A program made the translations under genes and the position numbers. Positions 46,801-58,439 of a stretch of 64,000 nt of DNA are shown piece after piece. Origin of the DNA: Leptodontidium sp. MPI-SDFR-AT-0119 (taxonomy: Eukaryota; Ascomycota; Leotiomycetes; Helotiales; Leptodontidiaceae); NCBI GenBank assembly GCA_020726505.1, contig JAHLEZ010000002.1, forward strand, positions 1,178,001 to 1,242,000, read 5' to 3'. The notes under the pieces were generated by a model, which did no database searches, was not told where the DNA came from, and saw only the letters and a list, made by a program, of their open reading frames with translations. How positions within the stretch are numbered: the first letter of the stretch is position 1; every line of letters starts with the position of its first letter.

Positions 46801-49800
46801 GAATGGAAGATCGTCGATCTTGCTCTTCGCAGTATCTTTCTCATTCTTCTCGTAGTCTCCGTTGAATTGAGAAGTCTCATCGGCCAGAATTTTGGTATCC
46901 TTGACGAAGCAGTCCCACTCGTGAGGGTGAAGTTGCTTGAGATACTCGAGAAGTGTGACGCGGGAATATGGCTCATCTTCACGGATGATCTCACGAAGGG
47001 AGAGGAGAATTTTCTCGCTGTAATGGGGAATCAGAACTGTGAAGGTCGGCATGTTATCGACTGGAAGAGGTTCAGGGATCGGAGTCGAAAGCGATTGGGC
47101 AAAGAAAGAGATACGGCGCTCGGCCTCGCTCTGACTTGGAAAAAACTCGGTCTTGAAAGAGTGATCTTCCTGAGACACAAAAAATGTTGGGGCTCTGAGA
47201 GTACGCTTTCCCTCCTGCTCAGACGGAACCTGATGGTAAAGCAACTTCTGAACGTGGTCGATGGCAAGAAGATGCTCACGGTACATGGAGATGACGATGG
47301 CGTTCCAGATCTGGGAAATCAGGACCTTTGGCTTGTACTTGATCTCCATGTCGGTGGTAGCAAGGACCTTGGAGTAAATACGTTTTGGCAGGCGAGAGAA
47401 GATGTTTCTCCAAGGGGTCCAGATGGAAACACCAAGGTAGAAAGAGCGGGCAACCGAATAGACCGTGTTCAGGATGATGTACCACAAGAACGTGTCGAGG
47501 AAGAAGAGACACAGATCGGTGATAAACATCAAGGCCAAGAGAATCTTGGGTTGATAATCACAGAGAACCGTTCCAATGATTCGGTCCCCTTGACAGCTGC
47601 TGATCTTCATGGTTGACAGGTACCGGATAGGATCACGGAAGGACAAGGTCAAGAAGAAGTAGGACTCCACAAGCTTGGCGACAAAGACGCAGAGCCAGAG
47701 ACCGTAAGACATCCACATCTCATTACCCGCAAGACGAGGATAGCTGGCTGTGAACGTTTGGCTGGCAACGTACTGTCTGGAATTCTTCGTCAAGTAACTT
47801 CCAAACAATCCGCCGAGAGGCATGACTGCGAAGAAGAAGAACGAAGCGATAGCGATGAAGAACTGGACAATGCCAATGATCAAGGACAGCTTATCCTTTT
47901 GCTTGTCTGGAAAGGCAAAGATGTAAACACTGGGTCCGGCGTTGAGAGCAAACATGACGATGAGGAACAGAAGTCGCTTAGTGAGATGCTGTGCTCCGGC
48001 CCATCTTCGAGGAACGTAGGTCCATTCGGCAATGGTGGCAGATATCATGATCAAACATGCAACAGCGCCGCCCAATGCGGCAGCAGACCATTGTGCAGAT
48101 CCCGGTGGTTGGTTGTTTCTCTCCTGCTCATAGTTCTTGACGAGAAGGGTTGGCGAGTTCTTTGCGGTGAAAAACCAGAAGGATGAGATGTGGATGACCC
48201 AGATACGGTTGAAGTTGACCAACATGTGGAACCATGATCGAGTCTCCTTGTAGGTCTTGAAAAACACCTTATTCCAGTTCACATCCTTCAGCTTTAAGAA
48301 GCGCTCGGCTGGGGGGAGGTCAACGATTCGAGACTTGTCCTCCATGACGATGAGCTCAATGCCCTCGGGGTACCAGAAGAGCTGATTGCAATCATCGTAA
48401 CCGATAATCTTGTTGTGGTCTCTCTCGCGGCGAACGTACTTGCCATCCTGGATCTCATAACCTTGGTCACGGCAGTATTGGTACAACGGAGTGATGACGT
48501 TGTTGAGATACGTGAACTCATCGACTGGCTCTACCAAATTCTGGCAGGCTGGGGAGTTCAAGTAATCGTCTGCGCACTTGAAAATGAAGCAGAGACATTC
48601 GGGCATGAAACGGACCTGGTTAGCCTCTCCCCAGCAAAGCAGGTAGAGAGCAACTTGTCGAACACGGTCATGTTGAGACATTCGGTTCATGCGGGTCTTC
48701 CATCTGTATTCGGCTGCTTCAAGGCTGTTGTCGCCCTCAAGCTGCTCGAGAGTCTGGGCCTCGTTCTGGGGATCCACTCCTTGCTTCTTCTTCGCTGCCC
48801 GTCTGGCCTTGCGGGTTCGGCGATTGGCTTTACCCAACTTCATGTTGGCAAATCCGACGGCATCATCGAGATCGAGATGAGCGGCGAAATACCACTTTCG
48901 GTAGTTGGCGTTGTCACCTCCAATGTAATCGGCATGGAGAGACAATAAAGCTTGATTTGGAGTCATTCGAGAAGCTCTGGAGTCGAGGAGTGTCATCAGG
49001 TGATCATACATGTTTCGCATGCTGTCACGCTGAAAACCAAATTTTGCCGTCAGATCAAGGAAAATGTCCTCCACCTCCTCCTTGGAGAGTGGAATTTGAG
49101 CATCGGAAGTCCAGGCTGGGTATGGCTCTCGGGATCTCTGACCGGCTGGAAGAACATTGTTGTAATCCATCCCATAGTTTGGCGTGGAGGCTCCAGACGA
49201 TCGGTTACCACCGTAAGAGATCTGGGATGAAGGTGGGCGGTAGCCATTTCCTCCCATCTGGCTCTCGTTGTAGCTGTTGTATCGCTCATCTCCTCGGCCG
49301 TAGTAGTCCATGTCGGCAGCCCGAGCCATGTCCGATCTCATGGTGAAATCGCTGAACGTTTCCGAATCCTCTTCTGAATCTCCTCGACGTCTGGGTTGGC
49401 CTTGTCCATGAGGTTGCTGCCCAGCAGCGGGTGCTCCTTGGTCGTAGTATTGGTCATTGTAGTATTCATCCTGGTACTGACCACCACGCTCATTGCCCTC
49501 GTAATAGCCTCCCTCCTGCTGGTATGGGTTGTTGGCGTCGGCATTGTAGTAGCCCCTGTTATCAAGTCAGTTTCGGCCCCTGAAGCTCAGGAAAACTGTT
49601 TCACACGCACGACTCATCGTAATATCCATCACCTCCTTGGTGGTGTCCGCCGCCGTGTGCCTGGTCGGCATACTGACCTCCACCGTTGTGATCGTAGTAC
49701 TGTTGGTCGTCCTGATAGTATGAATCAGTGTTTCCTTGTTGGTGATGGCCGTAGCCGTCGTCGTAATGGCCCTGCTGCGCAGCAGGTTGCTGCGGAGGTT

Positions 49801-49810
49801 GTCCTGACAT
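43853..49810 (-). CDS. FKS1: 1,3-beta-D-glucan synthase catalytic subunit (GT48, Fks1)
   Basis: Three exons on the minus strand: 49611-49810, 44234-49555, 43853-44183; 1950 residues, near Aspergillus Fks1 (about 1900). The start M-S-G-Q-P-P opens a Gln/Tyr/Gly-rich cytosolic tail. The FKS1 domain, a first membrane cluster, the large GT48 cytosolic domain and a second membrane cluster follow. The hydrophilic C-terminal tail is Ser/Thr/Gly-rich, preceded by the conserved [14 protein letters not shown] that spans the last splice junction. Hot spot 1, the echinocandin-resistance region, is F-L-T-L-S-F-R-D-P near residue 701. The hot-spot-2 position near 1412 reads D-W-V-Y-R-C-I-I. The enzyme polymerises UDP-glucose into wall beta-1,3-glucan at the plasma membrane with Rho1. 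Confidence 0.96.
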
Positions 49811-52800
49811 GATTACGTTCTCGGAGGATCACCTGGAGAGAAGATTGCGGTTAGCTGCTGGTCATGACTAGAAAATCTGGTTGGCTGGCTGGCTGGACTG
49901 GCTAGGAGGTGGAGATGGAGGAAGCCGGCCTCCAAACGCAAATTGAAAAACGGCAAACTCAGGGGTCGGAGAAGAACACGTACAATTAAATGCCCATTGG
50001 AAGAATGATTGATTCTGTTATGGAGTCGAGGCAGAATGGACCAAGAACAGAGATCGGGGCTCGCGGGATTGCGTTGATGTGGTTGAGATGGGATGGTGAC
50101 GGAAGGTCAAAAAAGAAGTGTGCGACCGAAGATACAGTTAATTAGTTGCAGGTGGTCGCGATTAACGAGCTGTGGTTCCTTCCGCAGAAAGCAAAGGCGA
50201 AGGCGTGTGTGCGTGCAGTGAAAAATCACTGGCAAAAGAATTGACTTTGAAGGAAGGAAGAAACACGAAGGTGAAGTGGAAGGCGAAGGATGGATGCTGA
50301 GGTTGATCCGGTCTTGACCTGTCCGTCCAGTTTTCGAGTGCCTTGGTTTTTGGCGTCGGGTGGTTGGTTGGTTGGTTGGTTGGGCGGGCGATAGGCAGTG
50401 GGTGGTGCGTGGTGTAGTGTGGTGCAGTGCGGTGCGGTGCGGTGCAAAGCCTCCTGTTTCTTCCAGTCAGAAAGCAGCGTGTGCGCTAAACTGGTCGGTT
50501 TGGCGTCGTCGGACTTCAACACCAAAGAACAAGAACGAGAACGAGTGTGTGTATGTGTGTAAGTGGTGAAAATGAAGCACAAACGAAACAGCAAAGCAAC
50601 TCAAGGACCGTCAGCGTCGGTGTCCTGGATGCTGCAAAAGAGGTTTATGGAGGAAGAAGGAAGGGGGGAGGGAGGAAGTCGTGGTTTGAGATGGAGAGGG
50701 AGAGTAAGGGACGGACGGGGGGACGGAGGGACGGAGGGGGTGGGAAGCGAAGGGGGCGAGGGCGAGGGCGATGGCGATGGCGATAGGATTCCTCCTGGCA
50801 GGGCCTGTCTAGTCTTGTCTGTCTGGTCTGTCTGGTCTGTCTTGTCTGTCACTGGCTACCATTTCCTGGCACTCTACTGTAGCACCTGGCCTGGAGTGGC
50901 TGGAATGAAGGGCCCTGCACTGCACTGCACTGCACTACACTGCTGATTGGGTGTAGCGAGACTCAGGGGAGAAGGGGGGGCGTATCTAGTGTTTGTCTGG
51001 AGGTTGGGACAGGGGGTTTGCTGTGCTTTGAGATGATGCGCTTCCCAAAACTCTTAAAATCTAAAATCTTGATTTATTCGTAAAGTCCGAGAAGTCGAAG
51101 AATAATCGAAATAGGGGGTTGTTGGACAGTTTCTGCTGGGGTATCAGCTGGGGCCCACTGCTGCTTGCTAATCTTTCGCTGATTAGGGTGAAGATATACA
51201 CATTACAATGCCCGCTCCATGCACAATTCGGCCTTGTTCTCCCACAAATTGTCCACAATCAACTAACTCCGTGCACCCGCCCGCCGCCACCGTCGATTGC
51301 GTATGGTGGCTAGGGTCAAGGGCATGGCATTGGCATAGGCATGGGTATGGTGGTTGAGCATTGAGCACCTTGATGATTCCTTCCTTGTATTCACCCCAGC
51401 AAGAACTTTTCAAATTTCCGAACGTTCCTGATCTTATTACTTTACTATATTGCCGGCCTCACTCACCACTTATCATTACCAACCGCCCTCAGGCAAAATG
51501 GGACCTCATGCTGTCTGTACAACTTTCACTTGTTTTATTTATCAGCGGTTCAATCTGAGGCTCTACCACCAGGCCAGTCATCCTTTCTTATCTCGAGAGT
51601 GTTTGTATGTCACTCTACGATCCTAGTCTCAAGCTTCTATCCTATCCATCTAGTGTTTATAATCTATCAAACACCAGTGGCTAGTTTTTCACATCAACAC
51701 TCCTAGCTTTGAAGATACCCCTATCGCCCAGGGGACACAACATCTCTAGTTGGATGGGCTCACCACATCAGTAGCACTTTCTTTCGGTAGCCGAGTTCCG
51801 GAGTCAACTAGCTGTAAAGAAAGGGGCCTGTCACAACAACAAAAAGATGAGATGCAGTCCTGTCTGCGGTACTTGGCTTCAAAGGTGGTGGGGACACAAC
51901 CACAGCCTTGCTGTAGTTTGCAGGTTGCATGAAAACGGCTGAGCCAGGGATGGCCCCAGCTCTATTTACAACATGCTGCTGCAAATACATCTCGTGGTTT
52001 GTTTGGGATTCACGGTTTGGTGATTGGAAAGTGCCATGGAGAGTGGAGAGTGGAAAGTGTGCTGATCGTTCAGTTCAGGCAAAACAGGACAGCATCGTGT
52101 TCGTCGCATCTGTTGTGTCTGCATGCCTTCGTACACGTCTGCAAGTGTTTTTTTTTGTACGAGTTCCTGATGTTGAACATGTCAGCGTGCATCTGTATCC
52201 TTGTCCCTCTCATCCCCTCCACCGCCACACTATCTCCGCTCTGTTAGCAGCTTCAAACCTGTCTCTCTCTCTTGAGTGGCGCATATCAAATAATGACAGA
52301 TCGACTCCAGCCTCTCCTTCTGAGGCTCTGAAAAGATACAAGAACTTCTCCCAGTTAGAGCAGACCATTAAATCCATGACGTTGTGTTGGTTGCTCGATG
52401 GTCCACCAGAATGCCATCTTCCCAATCCATGGAAGTGCATCTCTAGCCCCAAATTCCACCCACAATCCTCGTAACGGTACCTGTCTAACAGGGCCCAAAA
52501 TAGAACATCCGCCACCACCTGAAGTATGGAGATTTGCGATAAGTGGAGTATCGTTTATCGAAAATTTCTGGGTCGACGCCTATCGCTGGCATGGGTGAGT
52601 GAGAGGGTGGGTGAGGAGACCAATCATTTGTTGAGCTCCGGCCTTCCGCGCGGAAAGAAAGGGGCAAATGGATGGGTGGGGTGGGTTTACCCCTTTTTCC
52701 AGCTCGGCAGCTGTTGGCCCCCTTGTGTGAACTCCATATGAAGAAGACACAAGTCGTGAAGCACCGCCTGTGGAATATCACAAGAACAACATGAGCATCT

Positions 52801-54344
52801 TGAGCAGCGAATCCAGACCTCACTTCATAAACTTTTGCTCCAGTAGACGAGTTCCCTCCAAACGGTCGAGGCAGTTCCTCTCCTCTCTGGTCCCGCTCGC
52901 CTATTCGGAGGTCAGGTTGTTTGATACTGATAGTGAAGCAGCTGAGCCGCACACCCTCCTCATGAGACGCGTCTGATACCGGATGATCATGTCGACTGTT
53001 GGCATTCGAGAGCTGGTTCTAGCATCTAGCCCGGCAGGGTTTCTATTTCCAGGTCACCAGCTACAAAGGCAGGGCAGGTCTGTAGGGTAGGAGGTACCTA
53101 GGTAGGTAGTTTTGGAGGTGTGGAAGGGACAGCTGCGCTTCAATGTTATGAGAGATGCAATGCAGTACAGTACACGCATATCTTCAGCTGATATCGCAGA
53201 TGTTCAACAACTGGCCGACGAAAGTACTGACGACTCCTCAGATGTCCATCCAATCTCCCTCTAGCAAAAGTGTCTCTGCTGCGCCTCGCTGGGAGCGTGT
53301 CTTCTCGGTCATCTCGGTCGTCCACATGCACGTGTGGTCCACAAAGACATTCCGAATTTCCAGCCTCAAGATGCATTGCCGTATTTACATGCAGTGTTTG
53401 CCCTGTGGACCTGTTGAAAGCATTTCAGAGCTTAAAATGTCATCACAGGTCGTGTGTATTCCGTCGCCTCGCTTGCAAATAAATAGTTGGTGGCGGCATC
53501 TTGCAGACGCCAGCGGAAGCTGTCACCTCTGAGTCCACTCACTTATAGAGTACTTCATGCCAGGTACGCGGCGGCACGGCTAGAGTGCATCGCGTCGTTA
53601 TTCAGGGGCAGCAGAGCTCTTCTTTTTTTGTTTTGGTTAGTGTAACATCACAACAACATCTCCCTGTCCAGAGGAATGTAGAAATTCAACTTTGTGTCTG
53701 CCCGTTGTTTGTAATGGAATAAATAAAAATACAAATACAAAAGGACTACTCACGATCTGAAACTCCTAATAAAAGCCAGCACCATTCGGCAGAATTAATT
53801 GTAAATCCTCATCTCTTGCTTGCTGCCGAGAGTGGACCAGCTCGCAGCCATTGCGTGTCAAACACCCACCGCCTCTCATGTGATAGGTCCCTGGCGCGCG
53901 AGGTACTGTAGGGAGCTGGAACCCATACCGCTCCGGACGGGATACGGGTGCAGAAATGTAAAACCCAGCCGCCCACGCCTTTGCCAGGGCTCTTGTCCTC
54001 CTCTTGGTCGACTCTTGTTTCTTCTTTGCTCCGCAGTCCAGCAGTCCAGTGCATTCCAGCTCGCGTTGATGTTTCTAGAATTGCAGCAGCCATAGAATTT
54101 GTTACTGTATTCTTTCCTTGCCACTCTCGCCGACCGGCGCATTCTCGACGCTCCTTGTTCTCCGTACATACATCCAGAACGTCCCTCGTTCGCTCGTTCG
54201 CTCGCTCGCTCCTTGTTGATTTCCTGGAACGTTTGGCAGGCACGAACACCATTCGAGACAAGCATTGCTGCCAACTCCAACTCCTTCTCTCGTCCATCAC
54301 ATAACATCGCATCTTCATTTAGAGTTCCCATTTGAATAGTCATC
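49811..54344. promoter_or_regulatory. Long divergent upstream region between FKS1 and the GH72 gene
   Basis: 4.5 kb between two divergent wall-synthesis genes. No supported ORF. It holds GGTT repeats at 50359-50380, GTGCGGTGCG-type repeats near 50423-50446, a purine-rich G tract at 50640-50790, TCTGTCTGG repeats at 50816-50850 and CTGCA repeats at 50915-50942. A CT-rich tract with GCTC repeats (54185-54214) precedes the GH72 start. ORFs such as 51929-52474 (+) and 53876-54505 (-) have no domain and overlap these tracts. The long leader may include 5' UTR introns, which I cannot place. Confidence 0.6.
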
Positions 54345-56115
54345 ATGAAGACCTTCGGCCTTGCTTCCATTGCTGCAGCTGCGCTCAGCGGTGCGGCTTT
54401 CCTAGCTACGTCCGTTGCAGCAGCAGACCTCCCGCCCATCGTTATCAAGGTAGATAGACAGATCTTCAAACCCAAGCCAATTTGCCAAGTACTCACTAAC
54501 AACAACCAAGGGATCCCATTTCTTCTACGAGAACGGCACCGAATTCTTCATTCGCGGTATCGCATACCAACAAGATGTCTCCTCGAACGGCACAACCTCC
54601 GGTTCATCCACATTCACCGATCCATTGGCGGACGAGGCCGGCTGCAGACGTGATATTCCCCTCCTCCAGCAGCTAGGCACAAACGTTATTCGTGTGTACG
54701 CCATCAATGCTTCCTTGGATCATTCCGTCTGCATGGGTCTGCTACAAGACGCTGGTATCTACCTCATTCAGGATCTCTCGAACCCTTCCTTCTCCATCAA
54801 CCGAAACGACCCAACCTGGACCACTGAGCTGTTCGCCAGCTATGCCGGTGTCATTGATGCGGTGGCCAACTATTCTAATGTCCTGGGTTTCTTTGCTGGT
54901 AACGAGGTATCGAACGAGGTCAACAACACCAACGCTAGTGCTTTCGTAAAGGCCGCTGTCCGTGATATGAAGGCATACATCAAGACCAAGAACTACCGGA
55001 AAATCGGTGTTGGATATGCCACCAATGATGACCCTGCTATTCGTATTGACCTTGCACACTATTTCAATTGTGGTAATGTTGATGAGGCTATCGATTTCTG
55101 GGGCTACAACATTTACTCGTGGTGCGGCGATTCATCATTCACGGAATCCGGTTACGATCAGAGAACTCTCGAATTCAAGAACTACTCCGTTCCCGCCTTT
55201 TTCGCTGAGTACGGATGCAACACTGTCCAACCTCGTAAATTTACCGAAGTTGGTGCTATCTACGGCAAGAACATGACCAGTGTCTGGTCAGGTGGGATCA
55301 TGTACATGTACTTTCAGGAAGCTAATGACTATGGTAAGTAGATATGTCTTTGCCAATATCGGAGCCCTTTTCTATACTGGGCTCGACCGCGGCTAATACA
55401 TGCAGGCCTTGTTTCCGTATCTGGTAATACCGTCTCCAAGTTGCCCGATTTCACCGCTTTGTCCAGCCAGTTGGCCAAGGTGACTCCCACCAACACTGCT
55501 TCGGCCAACTACGTCGTGACAAACACAGCAGCTCAATCTTGCCCAACCGTTGGAGCGGACTGGGCTGCTTCTGATGCTCTTCCTCCGATCGCCAACGCAG
55601 ATCTTTGCAGTTGCATGGTCTCCTCGCTGTCTTGTGTTGCCAACAAAGGATTGTCAGGAGACAAGACTGCCGAGCTTTTCAGCACTGTATGTGGCTTGGA
55701 TGATACTTCCTGCAATGGAATCGCTGTGAATGCAACCACTGGTAACTACGGTGCATATTCCATGTGCACCAGCTACCAGAAGCTTTCATTTGCTTTCGAC
55801 CAGTACTACCAAAGCCAGAAGAAGGCGTCAACGGCCTGCGACTTTGGAGGAAACGCTAAGACACAAAGTGGATCTACCAGCACCAATTGCAAGAGTCTCA
55901 TCAGCCAGGCTGGGTCCGCCGGTACTGGAACTGTCACCACAGCGCCTACTGGCACGGGCTCAACAGGCAGCTCATCGGGATCCGACACCTCAGCAACCAC
56001 AACCAAGAGCGCAGCAGGTGCAGTTACGATTCCTCGATTTGACGTTGGCTTGTTACAGATGGGAATCTATGTTTTTGTTGCGGGTATGGCAGGTGCTGGC
56101 ATGATTTTGTTGTAA
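54345..56115 (+). CDS. GPI-anchored 1,3-beta-glucanosyltransferase (GH72 with CBM43/X8, Gas/Gel family)
   Basis: Three exons: 54345-54449, 54511-55333, 55406-56115; 545 residues. A signal peptide (M-K-T-F-G-L-A-S to V-A-A-A) precedes the GH72 domain. The acid/base Glu167 is in F-F-A-G-N-E-V and the nucleophile Glu268 in F-F-A-E-Y-G-C-N. A cysteine-rich X8/CBM43 module (about 380-475) follows, with C-S-C and [10 protein letters not shown]. Then come a Ser/Thr/Gly-rich spacer and a hydrophobic C-terminus ([16 protein letters not shown]) typical of a GPI signal. GH72+ enzymes cut and rejoin beta-1,3-glucan outside the plasma membrane, extending or branching Fks1 product. It is transcribed divergently from FKS1. 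Confidence 0.95.
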
Positions 56116-57439
56116 ACATGCTACCTTGGATCGGTTCCACTTTGTATTACCTGCATCAGCGTTTTCATTTGGATACGGGCGCGGCGACGAGCAAAATCGT
56201 CTTGACATTGAAAGCATTGCATTCGTTCCTTACTTCTCATTCTGACCTGCCCAATATCCTCGTTACAGCGAGAGATAGAGCTGGTGGGATGGGGTCATAA
56301 TTGTACAGCATGGTGGTGGCTTTAGGATTACAAAATATTGACGCCAGACAATTCTCAGATTCGCTGTTATTAGCTTGATGGGACACCAGTGCTTTAGAGC
56401 CGTGTGCATTTTTCCTGCCCTGCCTCGACTTACCACCCGCTTCGAATCAACTTGAAATCGTGAAACTCTTTATCGTATATATCCAAGGAGCGGCACAACC
56501 ATCTAGGCTTTACTCGAGGCGATGCCAAACATGTTCCATTCTAGCATATCAAATCCCTTGTACTCAAGGGTGTGTTGTGTGATCATGGAATTGCATACAA
56601 TAATCTCCAGAAGCTAACTCCCACGCACCAGGCAAAGGGGAGAGACAGCATAAGGTCAAAATCAACCCCCAAAATAGAATTTCCTACTCGCACGTCTCGA
56701 TTAATACGAACGAACATCTCTCAAGGCCATGGCAGTATACCATCTAGACGTGGTGGTGGAGGAACATTGGGCGAGAGAAGGAAAGCTAAGCGGGGGCGGC
56801 GCTGTGCTGTATATCTAGCCAAATAAGCCAAAATCCGTCCTGGAGTGGGACAAGCTAGTTCAGAATTCATTTCTTGCCTTTTACCAGAGATGACCGTGGC
56901 TCATGCCCAAAATACTCCATTCCATCAATCTTTGAAACCCAACTTCTGGTTCATCCAGATAACCCTATTTTGATTTTTTTTTGCCCTCAAGTCGAATGCC
57001 TCTTTTCACAATTTTTTTTTTTCAAGTTTTCTTTTTTTTAGATGGTCCGAGATATTGCCAGGACAAGCGAGGCTGCCTCAGCTATGAGAAAGTCACACCG
57101 CTTCTGCGCTTTTAGGAGTCTTGTAACCTGGCGTGATGGAGGCTCTTGGAGTCGTAGCCTTGTTCTCGACCAATTATCTTCCTGCTGCTCGGAACTGCCA
57201 ATTTGTACAAGGCTGAGTGAGGGTTTGGCAAGCAGGCAGGCAGACTTGGAAGATCATCAATTCACCACGACCACAACCATCCAAGCGAGTCAGCGACGGA
57301 ACGCCAACACAAGAACATACTCCAGACACAGAGAGAGAGAGAGCCTTGCCAAAAACATAACACCACTTCATACAACAAACAAATTCTTATCGACAAAATC
57401 TCGAAGCAGTGAATAAAGTCAACGGAGAAGACAGAGAAT
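56116..57439. other. Intergenic region between the GH72 gene and MOG1
   Basis: 1.3 kb containing the GH72 3' flank and MOG1 promoter. T-rich tracts sit at about 56970-57040. A 124-codon ORF at 57042-57416 lies just upstream of MOG1 in what is probably its leader; its Thr/Ser/Arg-rich translation has no domain, so it is not called. Confidence 0.55.
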
Positions 57440-58204
57440 ATGACTTCATACACCAGCACGCCACTCTTTGGCGGAGCTCTGATCGTCGACCTACCCACCA
57501 GCTTCGCCGACGTCAGGTATGCAGAGCCTCATCCTCACCTCTCCTCACCCCAAACCCACCTATACAAACACTAACAAGAAAAACACAGTACCATCCGTCA
57601 AGTGCCCGACCACCAAGAAGTCTACCTGGACAAAGATGGCTTCACAAGCATCATCTTTGACATCACGGAACGCGTGGGCCTGCCGGGAACAGGACCGGCC
57701 GTCGACGGCGCAGCCTTGACTACGCACCTGGAAGACATCGTAGATTCCGACGACGATACCGTCAAAGTGTGGAATACGAGTAATACTCAATTCTCCAAAC
57801 TCCCGTACGTCTCCCCTCCCCTCTCCCATTTTCCCATTCCAAGTCCCAAGCCCGACGACCAGATCTGTCACGTGCATGTACTTGCCATCTCACCTGTCTA
57901 ACCTGTCCACAGAGAAGGAATACCAGCCTACACCCTAATCGCCACACAAACACCGCCTCCTCAACCAGGATCCAAGAGTCCTGATTTCACAGCCATCGTA
58001 CTCACGCTCATCAGACTAGAGCGCGATTCGACAGATGTGCTCGTCACCATCAACGTCCCGCATATTAAAGGCGAGTACACCGAGGAGGAAGTCGATATGC
58101 AGATGGGTAAGCAGGGCAAGTTGATTGAGAACGCGGTAGAGCACGCGGCAAAGATTTGGGAGACATTCAAGATTAAGGATTGGGGTCTTTTTAAGGAGGT
58201 TTAG
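57440..58204 (+). CDS. MOG1: Ran-interacting nuclear import factor Mog1
   Basis: Three exons, 57440-57516, 57589-57804 and 57913-58204; 194 residues, the normal Mog1 size. The N-terminal block T-P-L-F-G-G-A-L then P-x-S-F-A-D-V-S-x-I-R-Q-V-P-D-x-Q-E-V is the family hallmark; its second half is only created by splicing the first intron. The C-terminal strand-helix region includes V-L-T-L-I-R-L and K-I-W-E-T-F-K-I-K-D-W-G-L-F. Mog1 binds the GTPase Ran (Gsp1), stimulates nucleotide release and supports nuclear import. It is convergent with the SprT-type gene, with only 235 bp between the stops. Confidence 0.94.
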
Positions 58205-58439
58205 TTAAGATGGGTTTGGGGCGAGATGATTGATGAGGGAGCTTGGGGGTTGGGATGGAGGGGAGGATATTATGATGCTTCCTTTTTGCGGGCGATGATT
58301 TTCTTTTTCCATAGCGGACCCGTTTACTTGGTTGAATGGTTCATGATTGCGACGATGGACATGGTGATCTTGGCCTGTTAGCTAGATCAGATGAAATGAT
58401 GAATTCCCTAACGCCGTTTGGGTGCTGTATGCTGTCTAT

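Noticed and set aside
51929..52474. 181-codon plus-strand ORF in the FKS1-GH72 gap
   Set aside because: It has mixed composition, no motif and no plausible splicing partner.
53876..54505. 209-codon minus-strand ORF upstream of the GH72 gene
   Set aside because: It overlaps the GH72 signal-peptide exon in antisense and is Arg/Ser/Ala-rich low complexity from GCTC/CT tracts.
57042..57416. 124-codon ORF ahead of MOG1 as a gene
   Set aside because: It is Thr/Arg/Ser-rich without domain, ends 24 bp before the MOG1 ATG and is more likely leader sequence.
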